5,549 nucleotides of DNA from Burkholderiales bacterium (GCA_011391855.1 JAABPT010000143.1:1-5549); one strand, 5' to 3'. Shown: positions 1 through 5,152, numbered from the stretch's first letter. Notes: generated by a model from the letters alone, not told the origin. Numbers and translations are program-made.

Positions 1-167
1 CCGACGGCGTTGGCACCGGAGCCGTTCAGCGCCGAGGCGTAGACGTCGGAGAACTCCGCCCGCGCGACCTTGCTGCCGTAGGTGTTGGCATTGGCGATGT
101 TGTTGCCGATGATCTGCAGGTTCTGGCTGGTGGCGTTGAGCCCCGAGAGGCCTTGCTGGAAGCTCAT
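1..167 (-). CDS. flgE: Flagellar hook protein FlgE, N-terminal part (cut by window edge)
   Basis: FlgE polymerises into the flagellar hook, the flexible joint outside the outer membrane. Only the first 55 residues are present; the rest lies beyond the left edge. The protein begins MSFQQGLSGLNATSQNLQ and continues with IGNNIANANTYGSK and then ARAEFSDVYASALNGSG. This is the N-terminal flagellar rod/hook motif followed by the FlgE-type ADVYA-like segment, which separates it from the rod proteins FlgF and FlgG. The ATG at 167 is preceded by AAGGA (174-178 on the plus strand) with a 6-base spacer, so the start is well supported. It lies 34 bp downstream of flgD in the same direction and is the fourth gene of the flgBCDE series. 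Serine replaces the more usual Phe or Ala in the YGxK position, probably harmless. The family call is secure; FlgF is the only realistic alternative, and gene order argues against it. Confidence 0.92.
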   Translation of the reverse strand, partial: MSFQQGLSGLNATSQNLQIIGNNIANANTYGSKVARAEFSDVYASALNGSGANAV

Positions 168-173
168 GGACGG

Positions 174-178
174 TCCTT
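174..178 (-). promoter_or_regulatory. Shine-Dalgarno site of flgE
   Basis: AAGGA read on the minus strand, 6 bases before the flgE ATG. It sits between the flgD stop and flgE, just downstream of a nine-cytosine run in the transcript (190-198). Confidence 0.7.
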
Positions 179-189
179 GTGGTGTTGGT

Positions 190-198
190 GGGGGGGGG
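190..198. repeat. Nine-base G homopolymer between flgD and flgE
   Basis: Nine consecutive G on the plus strand (nine C in the flgDE transcript) lie in the 34-bp gap between the flgD stop and the flgE start, 11 bases upstream of the flgE ribosome binding site. The tract is intergenic, so length changes would not alter a reading frame, but could change spacing or structure in front of flgE. It is directly visible; any function is unproven. Confidence 0.85.
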
Positions 199-201
199 TG
201 G

Positions 202-852
202 TCAGTTGAAGGCCTTGACGTCGGCATAGCCGACGTTGCCGCTGTACAGGGTTTCCAGGTTCAGCCGGTCGCCGGCGGTGCTGACCGCCACGACGCGGTC
301 GCGCATCAGCGGCGTGACCGGCACTGGGGCCGAACCGGCGCTGGCGGTGACGCGAAAGCGCAAGGCGCTGCCGTCGCCGCCCTCGCCCGCCGGCCAGCTG
401 AAGCCGTGGCCGCCGGCGCCCTGCGCGCCGAGGTCGAGCGTGTCCACGACATGGCCCGAAGGCGACAGGATCTCCACCTTCACGCGGTCGGCACTGGCCA
501 GGAGCTCGAAGCCGCCGACGCCGCTGCCGTCGGTCACGTCCAGGCGGTCGCCTTGCAGCGTGACCTCGTGGCCGACCAGGGCCGCACCCTGCAGCGTCTG
601 CATCTGCACGAATTGGCGGTTGAGCCCTTGCACCGACGCGTTGAGCTCGGTGATGCCGTTGACGGTGTTGATCTGCGCCATCTGGCTGGTGATCTCCGCG
701 TTGTCCATCGGATTGAGCGGATCCTGGCTCGTCATTTGCGCCACCAGCAGCTTCAGGAAGCGGTCGGCGGTGTCGGCCTCGTTGCGCGTGGAGGTGGCGG
801 CACCGCTGCCGGAGAGGGTCGTCGCCGACAGCGCGTCCAGCGTGGTGCTCAT
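202..852 (-). CDS. flgD: Flagellar hook-cap protein FlgD
   Basis: FlgD forms the scaffold cap on the growing hook and is needed for FlgE subunits to assemble; it is exported by the flagellar type III system and is absent from the finished hook. The 216-residue product has the family's N-terminal signature at about residues 32-53: FLKLLVAQMTSQDPLNPMDN, followed by the QMAQINTVNGITELN segment. A middle part with VGHEVTLQGD and a glycine-rich beta region around residues 95-185 fits the FlgD Ig-like/Tudor domains. It ends in a conserved-type tail (LNLETLYSGNV..DVK). Length is normal for the family. The ATG at 852 follows AGGGTG at a reasonable distance, and no better start lies upstream. It is the third gene of the flgBCDE unit, 67 bp after flgC and 34 bp before flgE. 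The first 30 residues are Ser/Thr/Ala-rich and probably flexible, as is usual for the export region. Confidence 0.96.
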   Translation of the reverse strand: MSTTLDALSATTLSGSGAATSTRNEADTADRFLKLLVAQMTSQDPLNPMDNAEITSQMAQINTVNGITELNASVQGLNRQFVQMQTLQGAALVGHEVTLQGDRLDVTDGSGVGGFELLASADRVKVEILSPSGHVVDTLDLGAQGAGGHGFSWPAGEGGDGSALRFRVTASAGSAPVPVTPLMRDRVVAVSTAGDRLNLETLYSGNVGYADVKAFN

Positions 853-866
853 TGGGGCACCCTACG

Positions 867-889
867 GCCTGCGGCCGGTCCCGGCAGGC
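867..889 (-). other. Small inverted repeat between flgC and flgD
   Basis: GCCTGC (867-872) and GCAGGC (884-889) form a perfect 6-bp inverted repeat with an 11-base loop inside the 67-bp flgC-flgD gap. It is not followed by a T-run on either strand, so it does not look like a full terminator. It could be a small RNA hairpin in the operon transcript or a chance product of high GC. Confidence 0.35.
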
Positions 890-919
890 GGGAATTCGCC
901 CTCGGCAAAGCCTCGATGC

Positions 920-1339
920 TCATGACTGCCCAATCTGCAGCGTCTTGAGCAGCAGGCTGCGCGCCGTGTTCATGACCTCGACGTTGTTCTGGTAGGACCG
1001 TGACGCAGAAATCATGTTCACCATCTCCTCCACCGGGTTGACATTGCTGTAGGTGACATAGCCTTCCTTGTCGGCACCGGGGTGGCGGGGGTCGTGCACG
1101 CGGCGGCCGGGGCTCGTGTTCTCGGAGATCGTCGACACGCGCACGCCGGCGGCGGCGTCGCGCGCGCCGGTGCCGGCGGCCATGGCGCTCTGGAAGACGA
1201 CCTGGCGCGCCTTGTAGGCGCTGCCGTCGGGGCCGGCCACGGTGTCGGCGTTGGCCAGGTTGGAGGCCACCACGTTCAGGCGCTGGCTTTGCGCGCTGAC
1301 GCCGCTGCCGGCAATGTCGAAGATGTGCAGGAGGCTCAT
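920..1339 (-). CDS. flgC: Flagellar proximal rod protein FlgC
   Basis: FlgC is one of the proximal rod subunits of the basal body, in the periplasm between the MS ring and the distal rod. The 139-residue protein starts MSLLHIFDIAGSGVSAQSQR and carries the rod-family motif NVVASNLANADT at about 22-33. It has the FlgC-typical HPxAD at 86-90 and GYVTYSNVNPVEEMV at 93-107. It finishes with the C-terminal rod helix (ASRSYQNNVEVMNTARSLLL). Length matches the family (about 134-140). The ATG at 1339 lies 3 bases beyond the flgB stop, with only a weak ribosome binding site, so translation is probably coupled to flgB. It is the second gene of the flgBCDE operon. Identification is secure. Confidence 0.97.
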   Translation of the reverse strand: MSLLHIFDIAGSGVSAQSQRLNVVASNLANADTVAGPDGSAYKARQVVFQSAMAAGTGARDAAAGVRVSTISENTSPGRRVHDPRHPGADKEGYVTYSNVNPVEEMVNMISASRSYQNNVEVMNTARSLLLKTLQIGQS

Positions 1340-1342
1340 GGC

Positions 1343-1741
1343 TCAGGACTGGTGGTGGCTCTTCATCGCGTCGAGCAGGGTGCGCACGCTGCCGTTGATG
1401 AAGCGCAGGGTGGATTCGTACTTGACCGCGTTGTCGGCGAAGGCGGCGCGCTCGCGGTCCATGTCGACGGTGTTGCTGTCCAGGTTGGTCTGGCTGGGCT
1501 GCGCATAGCGCAACGCGGGGGCCAGCCGGCCGCCGGCCGTCATGACCCCGGCCGCGATGCCCGCCCCGGCGCCGGCGCTGCCCGTGGCGGAGCGCAGTGC
1601 CGCGGCGAAGTCGAATTCGCGCGCCTGGAAGCCGGGGGTGTCGGCGTTGGCGATATTGCCGGCGATCAGGCGCTGGCGGTCGGCGCGCAGCGTCAGCGCC
1701 TGGCTGTGGAAGTCGAACGATTCTGTGAGACGGGCCAGCAT
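1343..1741 (-). CDS. flgB: Flagellar proximal rod protein FlgB
   Basis: FlgB is a proximal rod subunit that joins the rod to the export apparatus and MS ring. The 132-residue protein begins MLARLTESFDFHSQALTLRA and shows the rod motif NIANADTPGFQAREFDF at about 29-45. It ends with the FlgB-type region SNTVDMDRERAAFADNAVKY at about 89-108. A Gly/Ala-rich linker at about 53-70 separates the two, which is the normal variable part. The reading frame is open to an ATG at 1786, but the start at 1741 is chosen because AAGGAG stands 6 bases before it and the resulting length and N-terminus match the family. It is the first gene of the leftward operon, diverging from flgA across a 153-bp control region, and is followed 3 bases later by flgC. 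Confidence 0.96.
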   Translation of the reverse strand: MLARLTESFDFHSQALTLRADRQRLIAGNIANADTPGFQAREFDFAAALRSATGSAGAGAGIAAGVMTAGGRLAPALRYAQPSQTNLDSNTVDMDRERAAFADNAVKYESTLRFINGSVRTLLDAMKSHHQS

Positions 1742-1894
1742 GCGGTGCTCCTTGGCGCCCGGCTCACGAAGCCCGGGCCACGACACTCATTCTGAGCAGC
1801 GCGACGCCCGACATGAGTGCGAATACCGGGGCCGAAAGCCCCCAATTCCAAACCTGTGCGCGGGGCAGGCCTGGCTACATTCCATGCCGTGAAC
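1742..1894. promoter_or_regulatory. Divergent flgB/flgA control region
   Basis: This 153-bp stretch lies between the divergent flgB and flgA starts and must hold the promoters of the flgBCDE operon and probably of flgA. No convincing sigma-54, sigma-28 or consensus sigma-70 promoter is visible by eye. It contains a perfect 7-bp dyad CACTCAT (1784-1790) / ATGAGTG (1813-1819) with a 22-base spacer. It also contains GCCCGG/CCGGGC (1757-1762 and 1773-1778) and a GGGGC-CGAAA-GCCCC hairpin (1828-1842). It is less GC-rich around 1784-1855 than the flanking genes, as expected of a promoter zone. Early or middle flagellar operons of this type are normally switched on by a master regulator such as FlhDC, but I do not see a recognisable FlhDC box. 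Confidence 0.55.
1748..1753 (-). promoter_or_regulatory. Strong Shine-Dalgarno site that fixes the flgB start
   Basis: AAGGAG on the minus strand, 6 bases before the ATG at 1741. It is the best ribosome binding site in the window and decides against the longer frame starting at 1786. Confidence 0.85.
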
Positions 1895-2599
1895 ATGCGC
1901 CCTGCCTCCCTTCGCCTGCTGGCCATCCTCGGCGCCTGGACGGCGGCTGCCGCGCCCGTGGCCGCACAGTTGGCACCGCAGACCCTCACCGAGGCGCTGG
2001 CGCTGGCCCGCGAAGCCGCCGCCGCGCTGGCGCCGCCCCAGGCCCGCGTGCGGGCCATCGCCGGCGAACTGGACCCACGGCTGAAGCTGGCCCCCTGCGC
2101 ACAGGTCCAGCCCTACCTGCCGGTGGGGTCGCCCGCCTGGGGTCGCACCCGCGTGGGCCTGCGCTGCACGCAGGGCGCCGCGCGATGGAACGTCTACCTG
2201 CCGGTGCAGGTAGAGGTGCTGGCTGCGGCCGTGGTGGTCACCGCCGCCCTGCCCGCGGGTGCGCGGCTGGACCCTTCGTTACTGGGCCAGGCCGAGGCCG
2301 ATTGGGCCGCTGCCGCGGCGCCACCCTTCACGGCCACGCAGGCGCTGGCCGGCCGCGTGCTGGCGCGCCCGGTCGTTCCCGGCCAGACGCTGCGCCCGAC
2401 CGACCTGCAGCCGCGCCTGTGGTTCGCCGCGGGCGACACCGTGCGCATCTCGGCGCGCGGCCCGGGCTTCGCGATCGAATCCGAAGGGCGGGCGTTGACG
2501 AATGGCCAGGAAGGCCAGCCGGCACGTGTGCGCACCGAAAGCGGCCGCGTCGTCGTCGGCCAGCCGGTGGGCGAACGCCGCCTGGAGCTGGTGCTGTGA
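1895..2599 (+). CDS. flgA: Flagellar P-ring assembly chaperone FlgA
   Basis: FlgA is a periplasmic chaperone that helps FlgI assemble into the P ring around the rod. From the ATG at 1895 the product has 234 residues. It starts with a Sec signal peptide (MRPASLRLLAILGAW, then an Ala-rich stretch), with likely cleavage after the VAA at 22-24. A variable N-terminal part holds two cysteines (LAPC at 68, LRC at 91) spaced as in FlgA proteins and probably forming a disulfide. The motif W..YLPVQVEV follows at 98-107. The C-terminal SAF/ChapFlgA region, from about 115 on, includes GRVLARPVVPGQTLRPTDL and GDTVRISARGPGF, and ends in RRLELVL. The frame is open back to an ATG at 1817, and a GTG lies at 1889. 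The 1895 start is preferred because it places the signal peptide at the N-terminus. No clear ribosome binding site precedes it. It diverges from flgB and precedes flgM, which has its own promoter. Confidence 0.92.
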   Translation: MRPASLRLLAILGAWTAAAAPVAAQLAPQTLTEALALAREAAAALAPPQARVRAIAGELDPRLKLAPCAQVQPYLPVGSPAWGRTRVGLRCTQGAARWNVYLPVQVEVLAAAVVVTAALPAGARLDPSLLGQAEADWAAAAAPPFTATQALAGRVLARPVVPGQTLRPTDLQPRLWFAAGDTVRISARGPGFAIESEGRALTNGQEGQPARVRTESGRVVVGQPVGERRLELVL

Positions 2600-2611
2600 A
2601 GCCGCTGCACC

Positions 2612-2637
2612 GCCCTCACCCCCGCGTCCAGGGGGGC
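2612..2637 (+). terminator. Weak hairpin after flgA
   Basis: A CCCCC (2619-2623) / GGGGG (2631-2635) inverted repeat with a 7-base loop stands 19 bases after the flgA stop. It is not followed by a T-run (the next bases are CGACGCGAAAATTC), so it is at best an inefficient or factor-dependent terminator separating flgA from the flgM promoter. Confidence 0.3.
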
Positions 2638-2662
2638 GACGCGAAAATTCTCCGCCAGGCCC

Positions 2663-2690
2663 TAAAGTCCGCTGGCCGGCGTACCGATAC
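2663..2690 (+). promoter_or_regulatory. Sigma-28 (FliA) promoter of flgMN
   Basis: TAAAG at 2663-2667 matches the sigma-28 -35 element (TAAA core), and ACCGATAC at 2683-2690 matches the -10 element (consensus GCCGATAA; the core CCGATA is exact). Sixteen bases separate TAAA from this octamer, within one base of the usual 15. The expected transcription start is near 2697, giving a leader of roughly 50 bases to flgM. The site puts the anti-sigma gene under the sigma factor it inhibits, as in enteric flagellar systems. It is the only clear sigma-28 promoter I see in the window. Confidence 0.85.
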
Positions 2691-2732
2691 AGCGTTCATG
2701 TCGTCGGGTCACCACGGGCGCCGTGCCCCTGA

Positions 2733-2738
2733 CAGGAG
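2733..2738 (+). promoter_or_regulatory. Shine-Dalgarno site of flgM
   Basis: CAGGAG ends 6 bases before the flgM ATG at 2745 and confirms that start. Confidence 0.75.
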
Positions 2739-2744
2739 TCCATC

Positions 2745-3029
2745 ATGAAAATCGGTTCTCTCGAATCCAAGCCAGTCGGAACACCCGCCACCGAGCGCAA
2801 GAACCAGGCCGGACCCGTCCCGGGCCAGGCCGAGGCCAGTGCGCAGGTGGCCTTGTCGCCGGCCGCTTCGGCGCTGGCCAGCGGCGGTGCCGATCCCGCT
2901 TTCGACACCGCCAAGGTCGAGCGCATTGCCCAGGCCATCCGCGACGGCAAGTTCACGGTGAATCCCGAAGCCATTGCCGACAAGCTGATCGTCAATGCCG
3001 AAGAACTGCTCGGCCGCAAGCTGAGCTGA
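2745..3029 (+). CDS. flgM: Anti-sigma-28 factor FlgM
   Basis: FlgM binds FliA (sigma-28) and blocks late flagellar transcription until the hook-basal body is complete; it is then exported through the flagellum, releasing FliA. The product has 94 residues, normal for the family. It begins MKIGSLESKPVG. The first 50 residues are rich in Ala, Pro, Ser and Gly and probably disordered, as needed for export. The sigma-binding part is at about 54-89: FDTAKVERIAQAIRDGKF, then VNPEAIADKLI and NAEELLG. The start is supported by AGGAG 6 bases upstream and by a sigma-28 promoter about 55 bases upstream. The flgN-like gene follows after 19 bp. Its target, fliA, lies 560 bp away on the opposite strand, reading toward it. 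Identification is secure. Confidence 0.97.
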   Translation: MKIGSLESKPVGTPATERKNQAGPVPGQAEASAQVALSPAASALASGGADPAFDTAKVERIAQAIRDGKFTVNPEAIADKLIVNAEELLGRKLS

Positions 3030-3048
3030 ACCCGGGTTCCCCGACACC

Positions 3049-3453
3049 ATGATGTCGTCGCCAAACGAGCGGCGGGCCGCCGAGCACGCCGCCGAGCTGG
3101 AAGCGCCTCTGCAGGCGCTGGAGCTGCAGCTTCGCGCCTTGGGCCTGGCCCTGCGCGACCAGGACGCCGACGCGGTGGACGCGGCCGCAGCCGGGCTGCA
3201 CACCACCCTGGCCGTGACGCTGGACCACTTTGCGCGCGCCAATCGACACGGCGGCGTGCCGCCGGTGTTGCGCCAGCGGCTGGCCCTGGCCGGCGGCCAG
3301 GTGGCGGCACAGCGCGAGGCGCTGGCCCGCGCCACGGCTTCGCTGGACCGCGCCATCGACGTGCTGATCCCGGGCCTGGCCCCGGCGCAGCTGTACTCCG
3401 CCGCCGGAAGCGCCGCGCGCGCCAGCGGGCAAGGCGGCAGTCTGCTCGCCTGA
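3049..3453 (+). CDS. flgN: FlgN-like flagellar export chaperone
   Basis: FlgN is a small cytoplasmic chaperone that keeps the hook-filament junction proteins FlgK and FlgL export-ready. This 134-residue protein is almost entirely predicted helix: long Ala/Leu-rich heptad-like stretches at about 8-60 and 70-108 fit the helical-bundle fold. The C-terminal segment LDRAIDVLIP (99-108) followed by LYSAAGSAARA (115-125) resembles the FlgN tail, where a leucine-rich helix precedes a short flexible end. The evidence is mainly position (19 bp after flgM, same transcript), size and helix pattern, since FlgN sequences diverge strongly. Two adjacent ATG codons (3049 and 3052) could both start it; neither has a strong ribosome binding site, so coupling to flgM is likely. 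A strong terminator follows 53 bp after the stop. If not FlgN, it would be another small type III chaperone. Confidence 0.78.
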   Translation: MMSSPNERRAAEHAAELEAPLQALELQLRALGLALRDQDADAVDAAAAGLHTTLAVTLDHFARANRHGGVPPVLRQRLALAGGQVAAQREALARATASLDRAIDVLIPGLAPAQLYSAAGSAARASGQGGSLLA

Positions 3454-3506
3454 ACGCACGGCCACCGCCGCGCAGCCCTTCGCGGCCATCGGCCGCCACG
3501 AATGCA

Positions 3507-3535
3507 AAGACCGGCTCGCGCCGGTCTTCTCTCTT
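3507..3535 (+). terminator. Intrinsic terminator of flgMN, possibly bidirectional
   Basis: A perfect 9-bp stem, AAGACCGGC (3507-3515) and GCCGGTCTT (3520-3528), with a 4-base TCGC loop, is followed by the pyrimidine tract CTCTCTT. It lies 53 bp after the flgN stop. Read on the minus strand, the stem ends in TCTTTGCATT, so it may also stop transcripts coming from fliA. Confidence 0.85.
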
Positions 3536-3570
3536 GGGGGGGCTCCGCCGCGGCGGCCGGTCTCGCCGAA

Positions 3571-3586
3571 CCGGGCCCGCGCCCGG
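3571..3586 (-). terminator. Hairpin directly after fliA
   Basis: CCGGGC and GCCCGG form a 6-bp GC-only stem with a 4-base loop, starting 2 bases after the fliA stop on the minus strand and followed by TTCGGCG. There is no real T-run, so termination here is likely partial, with the stem at 3507-3528 as a second stop. A separate 12-bp perfect palindrome (CCGCCGCGGCGG, 3545-3556) lies between them. Confidence 0.5.
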
Positions 3587-3588
3587 CG

Positions 3589-4302
3589 TCACCACTCGCG
3601 CAGCCGCGTGCGCAGGCGTGCGATCGACTGGCTGTGCAGCTGGCAGACCCGGCTTTCGGTGACGCCCAGCACGGCGGCGATCTCCTTCAGGTTCATGTCG
3701 TGCTCGTAGTACATGCTCATCACGTACTGCTCGCGCTCGGGCAGGTTCTTGATGGCCTCCACCAGCGCCTCGCGCATGCGCTGGTCCTGCAGCCGTGCCA
3801 TCGGGTTGGCGTCGGCGTCGGCCACGTGGCGGTCCAGGTAGTCGTCGTCGGCCTCGTCGCCGCTCATGTCTTCCAGATAGATGAGCTGGGTGCCGCGCAC
3901 CTTGCCCAGCAGTTCCTGGTACTCGGTGAGCGACAAGCCCATCTCGCGCGCGATCTCGCTTTCACTGGGCGCACGGCCGTGGCGCTGCTCCAGCTTGTGC
4001 ACGGCGGCCTCGATGCTGCGCTGGTGGCGGCGGTCGCCACGGCTCATCCAGTCGTTGCCGCGCAGCTCGTCGAGCATGGCGCCGCGGATGCGCTGGGTGG
4101 CGAAGGTCTCGAACTGCACGCCTTGCGCAGCGTCGAAGCGGGTCAGCGCGTCGCTCAGGCCGATCATGCCGACCTGGATCAGGTCGTCCAGCTCCACGTT
4201 GGCCGGCAGCTTGGCGATCATCTGGTGCGCCAGCCGCCGGACCAGCGGGCTGTACTGCTTGAGCAAGGCGCCGGCGTCGAGTTTTCCCTTGGCGGTGTAC
4301 AT
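3589..4302 (-). CDS. fliA: Flagellar sigma-28 factor FliA
   Basis: FliA directs RNA polymerase to late flagellar promoters (filament, motor, chemotaxis and flgM). The 237-residue product is the normal size (about 239 in enterics). Region 2 spans about 16-90, with YSPLVRRLAHQM, DDLIQVGMIGLSDAL (39-53) and FETFATQRIRGAMLDELR (64-81). Region 3 spans about 95-150 (GRAPSESEIAREMG, then YLEDMSG). Region 4 spans about 178-237, with LPEREQYVMSMYYEHDM and a helix-turn-helix containing LKEIAAVLGVTESRVCQLH. The ATG at 4302 is preceded by AGAGG 8 bases upstream; that site overlaps the flhG stop codon, and the intergenic gap is only 11 bp. It is therefore co-transcribed, and probably translationally coupled, with flhF-flhG. 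No separate promoter is visible in the short gap. Its inhibitor gene, flgM, is convergent and nearby. Confidence 0.98.
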   Translation of the reverse strand: MYTAKGKLDAGALLKQYSPLVRRLAHQMIAKLPANVELDDLIQVGMIGLSDALTRFDAAQGVQFETFATQRIRGAMLDELRGNDWMSRGDRRHQRSIEAAVHKLEQRHGRAPSESEIAREMGLSLTEYQELLGKVRGTQLIYLEDMSGDEADDDYLDRHVADADANPMARLQDQRMREALVEAIKNLPEREQYVMSMYYEHDMNLKEIAAVLGVTESRVCQLHSQSIARLRTRLREW

Positions 4303-4313
4303 GGTGTCGGCCT

Positions 4314-5147
4314 CTATCGGAATGCGGATCGGTGCGGTTGCGGGTCGGCGGCTGCCGCCCAGGGGCCTGCGGCGGCGGCAGGCGCCGGGGCAGGCAGATC
4401 GTCGATGTCGAGCTGGGCGCCCAGCAGCCGCGCCAGTGCGTCGTCCGGGGCGGCGCTGGCGTCGCCGGCGGGGTCGATCAGGGCCCAGTCGCGCAGCGCG
4501 GCGCCCAGAAAGGTATCGGCGCAGCTGCCCAGGCTGGCCGCGATGCCGGCGGCCCGCGGCGATGACGGCGCAGCCGCCAGCAGCAGGTCGAAGCTGAGCA
4601 GCCCGCAGCGGCTGGCCAGCAGCTTGCAGTTGGCGTAGGCGTGCTTGATGCTTTCGGGATGGTCGGCGCCGATCAGCAGCGGCCGCAGCGGTCGCTGCTT
4701 GAGCAGGCGCGCCAGGTCCAGGCCGTCGGCGTGCAGCAGCAGCACCTCGGCTTCGGGCGCGGCCTGCTGCAGGGCGTCGATGAAACCGCCGGCCGAGCCG
4801 CGCGTGTCCACGTAGGCCAGCGGCAGGCCGCGTGCCGGCAGGTAGTCCACGCGCGGCGCCAGCGGTTCGATGCCGGCGGCGAGATCCACGCGTGCCAGTT
4901 CATGCGGCCACGGCGAGCTGGCGGCAGCGTCCACCACCAGCACCCGGCGGCCCTGGGCGGCCAGCACCGCGGCGACGCGGTCGAGCACCAGGCCGCCAAA
5001 GGCCACGTGCGGATTGGCCGCCAGGGCCAGCACATGCCGGCCGCGGCCGGCAAAGAGCCGGCGCAGGCCGTCGGCCTGGTCCAGCGGCTGGCCCGCGCGC
5101 CTGCGCAAGGCGTGCACCGTCCCGGCGGTCGGAGGGCGGGAGCGCAT
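4314..5147 (-). CDS. flhG: FlhG-like (MinD-family) flagellar number regulator, degenerate ATPase
   Basis: Normal FlhG (FleN/YlxH) is a MinD-type ATPase that works with the GTPase FlhF to limit flagellar number. This 277-residue product lies between flhF (5-bp gap) and fliA (11-bp gap), the classic FlhG position. It has DQADGLRRL at 23-31, matching the FlhG N-terminal DQAxxLR motif that stimulates FlhF. The MinD-like pattern follows: VLALAANP, then VLVVDAA with Asp73, LLLHADGLD at 136-144, ESIKHAYANCKLL at 165-177, and ADTFLGA at 210-216. However, the P-loop position reads NPHVAFGGL instead of a GKGGxGKT motif, and His139 stands where the Walker B aspartate is expected. The protein probably cannot hydrolyse ATP as a normal FlhG does. 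The tail from about 250 is Ala/Pro low-complexity. The start at 5147 is chosen because it lies just after the flhF stop and gives the DQA motif near the N-terminus; the longer frame to 5420 overlaps flhF. Family assignment is probable; the biochemical consequence is inferred. Confidence 0.8.
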   Translation of the reverse strand: MRSRPPTAGTVHALRRRAGQPLDQADGLRRLFAGRGRHVLALAANPHVAFGGLVLDRVAAVLAAQGRRVLVVDAAASSPWPHELARVDLAAGIEPLAPRVDYLPARGLPLAYVDTRGSAGGFIDALQQAAPEAEVLLLHADGLDLARLLKQRPLRPLLIGADHPESIKHAYANCKLLASRCGLLSFDLLLAAAPSSPRAAGIAASLGSCADTFLGAALRDWALIDPAGDASAAPDDALARLLGAQLDIDDLPAPAPAAAAGPWAAAADPQPHRSAFR

Positions 5148-5152
5148 CGGTC

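Noticed and set aside
82..948. Long plus-strand open frame (288 codons) opposite flgD
   Set aside because: It is antisense to a clearly conserved flgD and its product is Ala/Arg/Gly/Val-rich without a motif; such frames are common in high-GC genes.
1742..1786. Longer flgB beginning at 1786
   Set aside because: The ATG at 1741 has AAGGAG at ideal spacing and gives the normal FlgB N-terminus; the 15 extra residues match nothing in the family.
1967..1975. TTGGCAC resembling part of a sigma-54 -24 element
   Set aside because: It lies inside flgA and has no GC-type -12 element at the right distance.
1813..2748. Plus-strand open frame (311 codons) overlapping flgA in another frame
   Set aside because: FlgA has a signal peptide, paired cysteines and a SAF-type domain in its own frame; this frame gives only Gly/Arg/Ala-rich sequence.
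2696..3595. Minus-strand open frame (299 codons) opposite flgM and flgN
   Set aside because: It is antisense to flgM, whose family, promoter and ribosome binding site are clear, and its translation is Arg/Ala/Pro-rich low complexity.
3502..4638. Long plus-strand open frame (378 codons) opposite fliA and flhG
   Set aside because: It covers the fliA coding region in antisense, has no ribosome binding site or recognisable domain, and its composition reflects GC-rich codon bias of the opposite strand.
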